DNA from: Amborella trichopoda
Lineage: Eukaryota; Streptophyta; Magnoliopsida; Amborellales; Amborellaceae
Assembly: GCF_000471905.2 (NCBI RefSeq)
Contig: NW_006495273.1
Coordinates: 3,595,119 to 3,659,118, forward strand
Length of the DNA stretch: 64,000 nt
Direction of reading: 5' to 3'
The notes beneath the pieces are model-generated. The model ran no database searches. It saw only the letters and a program-made list of their open reading frames with translations, and had not been told where the DNA came from. A program made the translations under genes and the position numbers. Shown here one piece after another: positions 25,001-38,696 of this stretch (positions within the stretch are counted from its first letter, which is position 1; each line of letters begins with the position of its first letter).

Positions 25001-28000
25001 ACAATGTAGTAGGAGGTGGTCGTTTGTTTCTTCGGCAACCATACACAAGACACATCGGTTTGGGAGTGGGATGCCCCTGCGCTATATTTGATCAACTGTT
25101 GGCACTATTTGGGAGAGTGCTAGCCACATAAAATTCTAGATTTTTGATGGGGCTATGGAGACCTAAGCCTGAGAAACCGAAGTGGAGGGTGCTGCAGGAG
25201 CAGTAGAAACTTGTGAAGGACTACGATAGAATGAGGATACCGAGAAGCTCCCGGAGGCTGAGGGGGACCAAATGATCCTATCTGGGCCACTGTTTGCAAG
25301 ATAGATGGACTGAAGATCAGCCGCTAGTTCTGCAAATTGGGAAACTTCCAAGTCATTAAGAGCTCTTCGGAACACAGGGTTCCAAGATCTCGCATGCCCC
25401 GCTAGGACCATCTCATCTTCAACAGTAGCCTATTGTGTACCAAACTGAGAATATAGGTTTGGGAATCTGTCCTTGAGGGGATATGTCCAAGCCAAAGGTC
25501 TTGCCAGAAGAGGATGCGATTCCCCTGTCTGGGATGAAACCTTATGCGAAACTGGAAGTGATAGTGAGCCGCACAAATGGATCACTAGATTTCAGAAGAT
25601 CTCTGGTTGGGCTTGAAGTCAGGGACACATGGTGTGGTGGGTATTCGATATTTGTGATGAAGGATGGTGTTCCACAGTTGGTCCCTTTTGGTGCCCAGGC
25701 GCCAACTCCATTTGCCTAGGAGTGCCACATTTTTGCTTCTTAAGATATTTGATCCCTAATCCCCCCATTTTTTTGGACAGGCAGAGTTTATCCCAGTCTA
25801 TAAGATGAAATTTGTTGGAGGAGGCATCCCCAGACGAAAAAAACCTTCTCATCAACTATTCTAATCTTGCGCTAACGGCTACCGGCATGCGAAACAAGGA
25901 CATTTGGTAAACTGGTATATTATTAGTAAGGGTGGCTTTGATGAGGATCAGTCTGCCTCCCAGATAGAGGAAGCAACCTTTCCATCCGGCTAACCTACGG
26001 TCTACCTTGTCAATTACGTGAGACCAAAGTCTCCTTTTAGGCTTTCCCAAGCAGAGAGGTAGGCCAAGGTATTTGGACGGAAGAATATCTGGCCCACATC
26101 CCCAACTGTCTACAAAAGAGTTGTGGGAGGTCTTATCAACATTAATCCCCATCATTTTGGTTTTGTCGAAATTAACCTTGAATCTCATCACAAACTCGAA
26201 ACATCTAAGAAACAAGAATAGATTTCCCACGTCTTTTGAATCGGCATTGCAAAAAACCAGGGCGTCGTCTGCATATTGGAGATGCGAGACTGTCGGTCCT
26301 TGGTGACCAACTTTGAACCCATGTAAGAAGCCAGCTGAATACATTCTAGAGATAGATTGACTGAAAACTTCGGCTTAGATTGCAAAGAGAAAGGGGTAGA
26401 GGGGGTCTCCTTGATGTAGAGGGGGTTCCCCTGGATGGAAAGAATCCCTTAGGGGAACCATTGATGAGAATGGAGAAGTGTGGATGAGAGTAGCAGGCCT
26501 TCATCTAGGATCTCCATCTTGAGCTGAATCCCATTCTAGATTGGGTTTCCTCAAGGATATTCCAATCTACGTGATCGTAAGCTTTCTCTCAGTTAAGCTT
26601 CACGAAAATTCAGGTTCCCTGGTTAGGTGTCTAGAGTGAATGCATTCATGAGCCACCGAAGCACCGTCAAGGATTTGACGATCTTTAATGAATGCACTTT
26701 GAGGGGGGAAGATTACCAGGGATATGACTTCTTTTAGTTGGGAGGCCAAAACCTTGGCTAAGACTTTATAAGTAGAATTGACCAGACTAATAGGTCAAAA
26801 GTCTTTGAGGTGGGTTGCTCCTCCAACCTTGGGAATGAGGGTTATAAAGGTAGCGTGCAGGACTCGATGGATAACTCCCCCAGAAAAGAATTCTTCGAAC
26901 ATCGATAGGCAATCATGTCGGAAGACTTCCCAATATTGTTTGAATAGGACAATGGGGTGTCCGTCAGGCCCTGGAGCTCTGTCTGAGGCTAACTAAGATA
27001 GGGCAGACAAGATTTCATGCTCACAAAATGGTCTTTCGAGCTAAAAGACTTTTTCAGGTGGAAAGACCAAAAAAGATAGATCCCCCATGGGATTTTGGAC
27101 CCTGTCGGGGCGGAGAAGAGGTTTTTGAAGTAGGTTAGGATGTGGTGCTCGACATCAAGTGGTTGGTCTATAAGGTGATCTTCCACTAACAGATGCGAGA
27201 TGGTGTTATCTCTGTGCCTGCAAATGGCTGTTCTATGGAAGAAGCCAGTGTTGAGGTCCCTGGCCTTCAACCATTTTATTATGGATTCCTGATGCCAGAA
27301 TATTTCTTCTTGCTTCAGTTGGGATTGGTAAAAATACTTTAGTTGGATTCTTTGAAGGAATTCTGATTCCGATAAGTTCTCGGTAATGTCGAGCGCCTAG
27401 ATGGCTACGAGGGTGGCTCTTTTTTGGGGGTTGAGGAAACCCGGGAGGCTTGTACTCCAAGATTTGAGGCAAGCCTTGAGCAGTTGGAGTTTGCATTGAA
27501 TTATGAAACCAAACCAGCCTGGGACCAAGGCTGACAAATCCTGCCACCAGACAGGGAATAGCGAGGCGAAGGTGGGTTCTTCCAATCAAACCAGTTCGAG
27601 CCTAAAAGGTTTGGCACCTCTTTGAGCAGGGTTGATGTCCAGGAGAAGGGGACAATGATCGAAGGTGGGCTTGGGTAAGGCTAAAGAATGGGTCCTAGGG
27701 AACGAGGAGTCCCAATCAATAGAGACCAGGAACCTGTTGAGTCTAGAGAGGGATGAGATGGTGGAGTGGTTGGACCGCGTATACTTTGCTCCTTGAGTGG
27801 GTAGATCAAGGAGGTTGTTAAGGCTAACGAAGTCTGAGAAGGCCGTCATGGCTGGAGTGATCGTAGAGGAAGAATTCCTCTCGAAGGACCATCTTGTGAC
27901 ATTGAAGTCCCCCCTAGGCACCAAATGGGGTGTGGGAGGGAGGCAGTGCTGATGAGCTCGTCCCAAAGACAATGCCTTAGCAAGTCTTGATTGGGCACGT

Positions 28001-31000
28001 AAACGGCTGTAAACTTCCAAAGCAAGCCATCAGATATTCTTGACAAAAGTAAGGTGACCGAAAAACTCGCAATGTGAGAGGAGGTTAGGGAATGAGCAGT
28101 GGGGTCCCAGATGACCCAAATGCCACCTGATGCCCCTTCCGTAAGTAAAGAGACCCACTGACAGGGTCGGCGTCCCCATATCTGTCTAACCTGGAATAGG
28201 GTAGGATGGGGTGACTTAGTTTCAGTGAGGGCCAGAATTGTGGGCTGGTGTTTGAAACAAAGATCTCTCACTGCCTGCTTTTTCTGGTCCTGGCCGAGAC
28301 CACGAATATTCCAATTGAGGATCAGCATAAGGGTGAGAGAGAAAGAGGAGAGTTCCTAAGGGAACATTTCACCAATTGGCCCAAAGTGGGAGCTTGTGAG
28401 GTGGTTGTGGAGGTAGAGGGGGTACTGGTGGAGACTCTATCATAATTGATAGTGCAAGCAAGGTTGGTAAGTTCAGCCAAACTAGGCTGGGGTGGGTTGA
28501 GAGAGGGTATGTGAAGGGTGGGGGTTGATTGGGATGCAAGAGAGGGAGAGAAAGTAGGGTTGGGGCAGGTGCCTGCTAGAGGAGGGTTGTCCCCTGGGAG
28601 AAGCAGTGCGGCAGGGGGTGAAGGGGCGAAGTTAGGGGTGACAAAAAGGGTGGATAAAAGTGTCGAGGTGTCGGTATGGTCAAGAAGCGAAGAGGGGCTT
28701 ATAGGGGTGGTGAGAAAGGGTAGGAGAGCAGCAGGGGTGAGAAAAGGAGGTCCCGAGTGGATAAAGGGTGAGGGTGCAGCCAGTAAAAGAGGAGGTGGTG
28801 GAGAGAGGAGGATAGAGCTGGGCAGAGGCAGGACAGAGATGATAACAGGTTCTCCGCTGAGGGGATCTGCAGATTAGCTTATAACAACAGGAGTGGCTGA
28901 GATTAGCTTAGTAGCCGGGATACCCTCCATGTCCACCAGTGTCCACCTTCTCTGGGGGAAGAGATGGTGTTGTGTCTCCTCCGGGTGATGCTTTTGCCTC
29001 TTCCCCAAAATCTATGAGTAGAGGCGAGGATGGAGGTGAAGGCCGGGGTCCAGCTAAAAAAGGGGAGAGGAAAGGACCAGGCGAGCGGGGTGGCAGTTGA
29101 GGTAGGCGGGGGGGAAGGCATGATGAGGTGGTTGTTCCCTAGGCAGCAAAGTGCCCAGAGGCAGATTTTCCATGGATGTCCAGTGGACCGCCACAAAGGA
29201 CTCGCAAGAGTTACCAATGGCCTTGAAGGTGTCAAGGCACCAAGCGTGAAGAGGGATAGAGGAGGCCTGGAGCCAAACCTTTTGCCAGTGAAAGGCTCCC
29301 AGGATAGCGGTCCACCTAGACAACTGAACTGAGGCCCCTCGGAACCGAATGTTGTGAGTCGTTCTCAGGGCGAGAACAGCTCCTTCTATTGAGGGGAATG
29401 AGAAGAGGAAAGACCCATTGGAGAGTTGCTTGTACCTGAATTCTAGTACTTTCCAAATCTCTTTGGCCCAGGTCATCTCTCTGAGGATGAAAGATGGCCA
29501 CTAAAGAGGAATTGTAGAGTTGGGCAAAGTTGCAGGAGGATTCCTGGGGGACGGAGAATAAGGGAGGGGTGAAAGAAGCGGGAGAGGGCAGGGGAGGTGA
29601 CATTCTTCAAAAAGAAAAAAGTTTGAGTGTTGACGCTTATTATATCTACCATTATGATATTAAGTCAACTGCTGTAGATTTGGATGACTAGATCTGTACA
29701 GAGCAGAAGTATGAATTAGCCATAAGTTGTAATGCATCCTTTTCCTTCTTTATGAGTCATGAGACCTGGATTTTTGAGGTTTGTCTTTTTTTTCCTTACC
29801 CAAAAAAAAAAGTTGAAATAGTTCCGTAATGTTACCGATGCATTTTCAGGCTTAGCGATGAATAGGGGATGATATGCCATAGATTTCTTATTGGGACTAA
29901 TGTGTTGTATGGAAAAGCTGTTGTGATTATATCCTAAGATTACTGATAAGATCCATTATGCATTGAAATCATCAACTCTACATTTTTGTCGATGATTATG
30001 GGTCCAAAATAAGTTGGGAGCATTTTCTCTTGTAAAAAATATCCAAGGCCCTGTTTTGGATATGATTTTTGACAAATAAAGATCTGATTTGATAAATGTA
30101 GCTGTTATCTATAGTTTTGAATCATTCAAAAAGTTTCAAAACTCCTAAGTTGAAGAGTTCGAGACTTGCTGCACTTCTTTAGTGGATCTCGTCTCAAGAC
30201 TCGGCGAGTCTCAAATTTCTTCTTACTCTCTTGTGCAGTCATAGCCATATACATTACTTAATCATTTGACTTGTGATATTGCAGACGAGCTATGCCATTG
30301 CAAGTGCTCTTAATGTTATACAGACTTCACATTCATATGGGGATTTGATGCTTCTCACAAGAGCATCAGAATTGGGATTGGTGAGACTAATATTGTTACT
30401 TGACATATGGCATGTTGTTGATGTGATTGAACTTACATTTTTCCTTTCTATACATATTTATTTTCTTTCTTTTACATGCACTTTATATCATGTCATATAA
30501 ACCAGGAAACCTGAGTGTGCTGATATTTTTCCAAGTTGCAAAATGGGACCTTGCCTAGTGGCTAGTAATGTGTCCAGTGATGGCTCATTTTGATTATTAA
30601 TGGGGTAAGGTGTTGTGTGTCTTTACCAAGTGACAAAATGCACCAAATGATAACTTGGCAGTGGCCCGAGTGCCTAGGTGGCCCAGCTGCCTGAGTTTAA
30701 AGCACAAGGAAGTTTAAGGTTATCAAAATATGCTGCAGATATCACATTTATAACATAAAATATGTTCGCGTTCTCCTGTGCATCATTTTATATTGTTTTC
30801 CAGTACACATACACATTGCTTATTTTGGAGTTCAAGGAAAAGCCATTGCTTTTTTGTGTAATCTAGAATACTAAATTTTCTCATGCAAGGTAGCATTTAC
30901 ACATCCTAATCATGCCCTCCTCTAAGCTCCAGTAAAGGTTAACAGAATATAAACAAAGTATTTGTTTGAAGATCACTGTATTTCCGAATATATTCCAAGC

Positions 31001-34000
31001 AAAGCACATTAAGATTTTTGGATGTTTTACTTTTCCTCTTCCAGTAACATAGGGGTATGGTGCATTGGGTGTTGAAAGATAAAGTGGGGGAAATGACAAA
31101 AATACCTTCAAACCAAGGGCTATTTGTGCCATAGAACCTTGGCTCTGCCATGAGTGGGGGCAGCACTTGGAGTTAACCTGGCCCTAGAATTGGATTTAGC
31201 CCATGCAGTGCCTAGGTGTTCTAGATGGCAGCTTCCTAATGCTCTGATGTAAGCTGCATTGCTTGCTAAATTTGATTATTGCGTCCATATTATTGTTTGT
31301 TTTGAGTTGAATGAAAAAGCAATGCATGGTATTTATTTGTCTCTAATATATTTAGATGTAGTACAATAGCTATGATAAACATCTTTTCAGCATTAGAAAA
31401 TGTGTAAGATTTCAATCACTTAATTTGTATATGCACTGATTGACTCTTTCTAGCTTTCATGTTATTCATTACATTCTCCTGTTTTTCTTGACCTGATCGT
31501 TCAATTTAAGAAGTTGTTGCGACGAGGACGCTCAAGATTATTGAAGGAATATTTTAATTCTACCAACAAATTTATTTATATTGAGCTATAGAAATTCATT
31601 TTGCATATTATTTGATTTCACATGGTATTATTTGTCATGCAGGACAAGCCATCAAGTTACATGGTTGAAATGGCTAAAATGGAAAGAGTGAGTATTGAAC
31701 TAAACAACTCTTTTCTTTTGTGCTCTTTTCAAGTGTGAAGCCATATGGTAATACTTTGTTAAGTACTGAAATTACCAAAATTGTTTTGATTAGCTAACCT
31801 GATGTACCCCAGTAAAGAATTATCTATTATTTGATTTTTCTGTTTTCTCTTCTTGGTATTAGAAATATAATGCGGCTTTAAACATTTCGGCAATGGAAAA
31901 GGTTCTTCCATGGGACGTGTCCCTGGGCACTTTATGCAAAATATGAGCTTCTGAGTATGGATCTTATGTTAGTGGTTCGGTACAAAATAGTGAAAAGAAC
32001 TTGGAGACTCAGGCTTGGACTCACTCGCCTTTCTCGCTAGAAGTCGGCTACCTGCCATGTTGGGATGTGCTATATTGTGGGGGGGCCCTGTACGAAACTG
32101 CTGGGTCCCCGTAGAATCCTTGGCAGGTCTACATCGGACTTGCCCAAGTGGCCAAGTCTAGTCTGAGTCGGCAAAAACTTGATGCTTCTCACAGTTTCCG
32201 CCACCCTGATTACCCTCGGCAGATAAAAGAAATTCAGCATTGGGGATTTTGCAGCCCTTTATCACTTGATTGCATCATTTTTTATTAAAAAAATTTAAAA
32301 TAACAGATGTTAGAGAATTTGAATTGGGGAATTTGAGTTTGCCACAGAGTTTGCGAACCTTGGATCAAGTGGATCTAAAGCCTAGCCCCAAAAATAAATT
32401 GGGGGTTTGATTTGGTTGAGTTTGAGTATTGATTTACAGTCTTTAAATTTATTATTTTCATTTTATTTCTCATTGTGATTTTATTTATATGATTTCTCTA
32501 GATCTGGTGCGATTTCTTCAGAAACCTCTAGGTCTATATGGATCTGGATTTTATTTCATATAGATCTGGTTTTCTTTTGTAGACCAACAGCTAGATCGTC
32601 TATTTTTTCTTGGAATATTTACTTTTTTGAGTGATATGTGGAAATTATTTGTACAAATAAAAAAAATGTCATGATTAATGATTTTATCATAGAATATATT
32701 TGTGAATATTTTATTTTATATAGTGTTTGGTTTTCCCCATAATTTTCTGATTTCTCGAGAATTATTCCTGATTTTTCATTTTTGTGCTATGCTACATTAT
32801 TCCTTACTTTTCATTTTCTCCTTCCTGTGTAAAAATATGTTATGGTGTTTGTTACACACTTGTTTGCGTGTGTGTTGCATCTAGGGATGCTAATCAATTC
32901 AAATGTGTTCCTCTTGTTTGCCAATAGCTTTTTTTTTTCTTTTTTGGTAAAAATGCTGGAAACAAGCTTTTCATTTTGGGCTTTGAGATGCTTGTTTTAA
33001 AAAATATTTTATATGTATTTGCACATACAATGCATTTAAGGATGTCAACCCCCACAAAAGTGCATTCTGTTATGTTTAAATGCAATTGTAATAAACCTGA
33101 AAACAATTTTGGGCATTGAATGCTTTGAGGTTTTTTTCTTTTTTTCCCTTAGATGCGTTTCCATGTTTGATGCATTTGTGGGCACCAATCCATGCCTAGA
33201 CGTGATCCCTTTGTTTGCAAATAACTGTTTTTATGTTAAAAAAACTGGACAAACATTTTTTTGGGCATTGAAATGTTTGTTTGCATGTGCCTTGCATTTA
33301 GGGATGCCTCCTTCCAAATGTGATCTGTTCATTTACAAATAATAATTACTTTTGTAAAAAAAAATAATAAAAAAAAATACAACATTTTTTTCAATGTTTT
33401 AAAAAACGGTCTGCCTAGCGCCTAGGCGCCCTGGACCAAAAATCCGCCCGCCTAGACCCAGGCGGCCCTACACGGGCTGATGTACCTGGGCTGGTGCCCA
33501 GGGGGGCTAGGCGGATGTACCTGGGCGGGTGCCCAGGTGGGCTAGGCGTTTTTCGTTTTTTTTAAATTACGGGGTGCCCGAGGTTCTGGGCGCTCGCCTA
33601 GGGGCCGTCTAGCGTGTTTTGAATCCTTGATTCTTTTTACAAAAAAACTAAAACACAACATTCTTTTGGCATTGATTTTTTTCCCCTTTTTGTGTGTGTG
33701 TTTGGATGTATCTTGCATTTTGGGCATTTGAAATGCTTTTTATTTTTTTTGTTTCTTTTTTTAATATTTGGATGTGTATTGTGTTCAGGGTTGCTAATCC
33801 CCACTTAAACATGATCCATTTGTTTGTAAATAACCACTTTTTCATAAGAAGCATGTAAATGGTGTAGGCCTATTCAGATGCCCTTGATGCTTCTGTAGGT
33901 GGTTCCCAGATTTTTTCTTGCAAGTGACTTGTTGCTTAGTGGGTAGGTTCTAGTTACTCGAGTTTTCTACTATGTTGCTGGGGAATGGAAATCCTACTTG

Positions 34001-37000
34001 AGAATCGAGTGTGAGCTGATTTTCCACCAAGAATGGGAAGAGATGTGTCTTTTGTGCAAAGTAGGCATGTGGTCGTATCAACTGTTTGAAACATCACCAA
34101 GTAAAGGTCAGGAGTGATGTTCCGCCCTATGATAAGATATCTGCATTGGTAAATGAGAGGGGTAAGACAATGAGGACTTCGAGGCTCAACTCGCATGGAG
34201 GGCAAGTTCAGAGGATATGTAACGTCAGTAGAGCAGTATAAGGAGGTTTGGGCATGGGGTTATCAGGGGCTAACTCTAGTCGTGTTTATACCTTGGGGGT
34301 TTGCACACAAGGATTGTTTAGGTCTTCATGCATGATGGGAAGAGGCGGGGCGAAGGGCATAGATAGTCAATGGAACTCAAGACGTCACGTTATGACACCC
34401 TGCTGCCCTGACCACATAGTCTTGAGCTGTTTCCTACATCTGTAACTTAAACCTCTGTAAATGGCAGTTGAGGCAGGTAGCTTAGTGACAATCTTCGATA
34501 AATTCAATTTATCTGTATTTTATCACGATAATTTTTTTTTTTTTAAAGTTAACTGTCCCCACAATGCAACAAATGCCCCCAGGCTGGATGCTGCCAGTCA
34601 AGTACGAGCTAGTATTTTAACATGATAAGTTCTAATGCCAATAATGACTCTGATAATATCTTGATCAAATCAATTTATCACGATGGTCTAAGTAATCCCA
34701 TTATTTCGCAATGAAAAAATTTGCCTATAATATGACCTGTTTATTATAAACGAAGAACTATCCATGTGCATTTGAGGGGAAACATGTCCTACCTAAAAAT
34801 AGCTCTAAAATATCAATATCAATATCACAAAGAGGGAGCCATCTGCAAGGAATTGATAATAATTATATTGGTTAAAGCTCCTAAGTTGAATAGTGATTTT
34901 GATATTTACTTTAACATTTATAAAATGGTCAACATATTTATGTTTTTAATTATGTATAATTTGCATTTATATCTACTAATATTAATTGCAATTTATTTTA
35001 AGTAATACATTAATTTTATATTTTAAGTCCAGAAAATTATCTGATTAATCTCAGGTAAAAACGCAAACACGAAGACCGGGATAAACCTCCCCAATGATAA
35101 TATCTTGATAATGATAATTGTCACTAAGGTGAGAAGTAGGACTATGACCCCATCAATTTGGACCATATCTAATTGGAGGATCCAGCAGATGAGTGATTGG
35201 TGGAACTAGAGTAAATTCTCTATAAGAGGGTATTCAGAGAAGAGAGGGGCGCATAGTAGAGCTTAAAGAAGGTAAGGATGAAGGTGTAAACAGTTGTACA
35301 AATTGAGGAACAAGGAAGATGGAAGAGGATATGATGAGAATATCATGGCATTGAAGCTGATCATGGTGACATAAGGGGGCGCAAGAGGAGCACAAATATA
35401 TTGGTACGAGCAAGAAAAGGGCTGGATTATCCTTGAGGACTTTGGATTAAGAGGGGCTACCCAAGTTACCAAACCATTATAATCATTCATGAACCGTTAT
35501 GAAGATAATCGGGATGACTATTATCTTCCCCTTTATCCATATTGGCTGTAGCTTGCGTCATTTAGAATTAGATTTTCAGTGTTTTCTATTTATTTGTGAG
35601 TTGCGACTTTATGTAATATGTATTATTACTCATGGATGTATTGGACTCTTTTTCGATAGCCTGTGAGTTGTGACTTTTTAATTTGTAGCTGTTTTGTTGA
35701 AACTTGAAAATAGTATGAAACTTTCATGTCTGAATGTATATTTGTAATTTGCTATGCCCCTACGTATTTGAGTATTGGTATATACTAGTTTTTATACCAC
35801 ATTTTCTCTTTTGTGTTATATATACTAGAAATCATGATACATGTGGACCATTGAATTTATGTCAAATTGTGAAACATGCCAAGAATGAATTATAACCCTT
35901 AGTATCTATTAAGTATTTTGTTTTTCTTCATATACATACAGTCTCTCTGTTTTTTAGTTTTCCTCAATTATCTATTTTTTCCTCCTTCAAACAATCTTTT
36001 TCCAATTTTTTTCTTAGTGTTTTGGAGTCGGACGGACTCCTTAAGCCAAACTGGGAACCCATAGGTGACTTAGACGAGGCCGCACCCAGTTCCAGGGTCT
36101 AAAACACTAGCATTAGCTATTAGAAAGGGCAGCATGAAGCATCTTCTGATGCTTAACTAGGCCTCTGGTTTCACCTATACTTTACTTATTATCCCTGAGT
36201 TTGTCTCAGTTAGAAGGGACATGGCTTCTGACTCATTTCTGTTTTGTTTAGGTTTTCAATATGAACACACAAGAAGCTGTGGAATTGCTGGACAAATTTT
36301 TTGCAATGAATCCGGATCCAAAGTATTATTCTACTTGCATTGTTTGGCTTTTCTGGCATAAATACTCTGTTTATTATCATTTATATGTTCTTTTCATTTT
36401 GTTCCTTGGATCCTGAACATCTCATCTAGATGTATGTCATGCAGTACTTGGAGAGAAGTATTCATGAACTAAAATTAATTTGCTTACTGCCACAGCTATC
36501 GGTTATGAGTGCATAAGGTTCTTATTGGAGTTGGATTGATTCTTTCTTCATTTTGCGGCTTTTGTTGCATGTACTTTGGGACTAGAGGCATTTGAAAGAA
36601 TATTATTTTGGAAGCTATAAAGATCCTTCTATGATTTGGTGGTATAAAATGCGGTATATACTTGATACACGCCAAAATCAATGGTTGTTTAGAGGCATTT
36701 GAAAGAATATTATTTTGGAAGCTATAAAGATGCTTCTATGATTTGGTGGTATAAATTGCAGTATATACTTGATACATGCCAAAATCAATGGTTGCTTAAT
36801 CGAGTCTATGTGCAATGATCTCAACATATCTCGCCAAATAATCCACTATGAGACAATGGTGAGAGAAAGAATAACAAATGCACACAGAAAAAAAAAATAT
36901 CTACTCGACTTATATAAATCAAAGAAAGAGATAACTCACTACTCCAATATGTAACCCATGAAGAGAAACACAGTTCCAGAACTCCAAAGCCTTGAATTCG

Positions 37001-38652
37001 TAAGATTACTAGGTCTCCAACAAATCTGGTTTATACATCTAACCTAATCTTAACAGTCCACTCTTATCTTGAATATGTTGGTTTGCAACCCAAGTAATTG
37101 TTACAACTTAAAAGAAAAAAAGAGTTTAATTGTCAATTCATGACTATATAAAAATACTAACTTCGCAACTTACTATGAGTAGTAAATTCATGGTTTTCAT
37201 CCTGACCATTGTTTACATTTCTCAAATTGGGGAACACACTGCTTATTGTCTTTGCATTGAACTTTGGAGAGAAACTTGACAAAATTGGGATTCACATTAA
37301 TAAACCGGTATGGTTTGTACTACATTGTTAACCTTCTAGCTTACCATTGTCTGTTTTGATTGAAGAAGGATTTTAATAATCCATGGCAACAATTCCTCTC
37401 TCTTCCCCTGCATTACCTCACCAACATTAAAATCCTCGATGGATTGAGTTGATTTAATGATCTGATAATGCATGTTGAATTTGGAGTCCAGTATGTCTCT
37501 CAAAAATCGAAGTACAGGGACATGTCAAATGTCTTTAGCATGACAGGAAACTATAGTAAATATTAGTGATAGAAAAAGGGAAATATAAGAGTTCTTGCCA
37601 CTGAGGATGGCCACATAATTGGGCATTTTGTTCAATAATTCAAGGAACAGCAAATACTTGTGGACACAAATTAAAGTTGTCTCCACAGTGTTGAAAATGT
37701 CTGAAGTTGTTGTTTGATTCCATATCTGGGACTTTTCCATTTTGTAATATTTGTGGTCTTACACTTTTGCTATTTTTATTTTTATTTTTGTTTTCGTGTT
37801 TTTTCTTTTTCCTTTTTTGGGTGCTTACTTTGTACATCTGTGTTTGCAATTGTGTGACATGGATTACTTACAACATGGGTATCAATCCTACCACTTCATG
37901 TTGGGCAAGTACCCATAAGCGTCTAATTCACATATTAGCTGATCTGTTTGCCATGAGATTATCTTCCCTTAATAAATAATTCTCTCTTAAAGCACTTGAT
38001 CTATAGCTGACAATTGGTATTAGAAGGCTGGTCATGCCTTGAAATACTTCCCAGGAGTCTATGGGATGTGCAGAGAGAGCTATTCTACAATCTGGCATCC
38101 CAGTGAGACTATTGAATTGGTTTAACAGTGGGATGGCCAGTCCCAGTGAGGTTTACGCTTCATCTACCAAATATCTTGTGGGATATTCAAACTTTGGATC
38201 TCTTGTGTGTGTTACACACTGGCTACAATAAATCATTCTAATCTTGTCAAATAGATGTTGTAAATGTGATAAAGGAGACAGAGCTGATGAGCCTGTGGCC
38301 CAATGAGCTAGGTGGACCCAATTGTGAATTTATCTTTATCTTGCATGATCCCCTGGCAGTGATGATGCGGATAAAAGAAGGAAATATTTACATACTCCAT
38401 AATGGCACTTTTTTTCAGTTGCAATAATGAAATTAGTGCTTTACCATGTTTGTGGTGCATGGGAAAGCTGCAATACTGTAGTGTGCTTTTTAATGCTGCA
38501 CAAGCAGGTCATACCTATATAGGCATAAATCCACTTTCCCACCCGGCTGGAATCTCCTCCTAAGAAGGAGATTTCACCCTAAATGAACACGCTCCAATTT
38601 TTTAATGTAGGATCTTAGAATAGCATTCGTTTCAATGCTTGCCATTTCTCTT

Positions 38653-38696
<44 letters not shown>

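Larger units (their letters stand above)
24022..29623 (-). mobile_element. Nearly full-length L1-type LINE with RNase H
   Basis: Flanked by a perfect 16-bp target-site duplication TGAGTGTTGACGCTTA (24006-24021, 29624-29639). An 11-base T run at 24023-24033 is the poly(A) tail on the minus strand. The 5' end lies about 20 bp before an ORF1 start (29603). Parts in order: ORF1 with a DUF4283-like domain, ORF2 endonuclease, RT with YADD, zf-RVT-like region and RNase H. Reading frames change several times, so the copy is inactive, but long open stretches mean it is not ancient. It sits antisense in LPEAT2 intron 6, at the donor. Confidence 0.95.
31688..36251 (+). other. LPEAT2: LPEAT2 intron 8
   Basis: Contains a degenerate tandem array (32850-33860) with a GC-rich MITE inside it. 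33870-36250 shows unclassified, possibly TE-derived sequence (GATAATATCTTGAT blocks recur near 34655 and 35097) without coding resemblance. Confidence 0.75.

Noticed and set aside
28518-28877. Plus-strand open frame of 119 codons, Gly/Arg/Glu-rich
   Set aside because: It is the antisense of the LINE ORF1/ORF2 linker region; composition only reflects the Pro/Ser-rich opposite strand.
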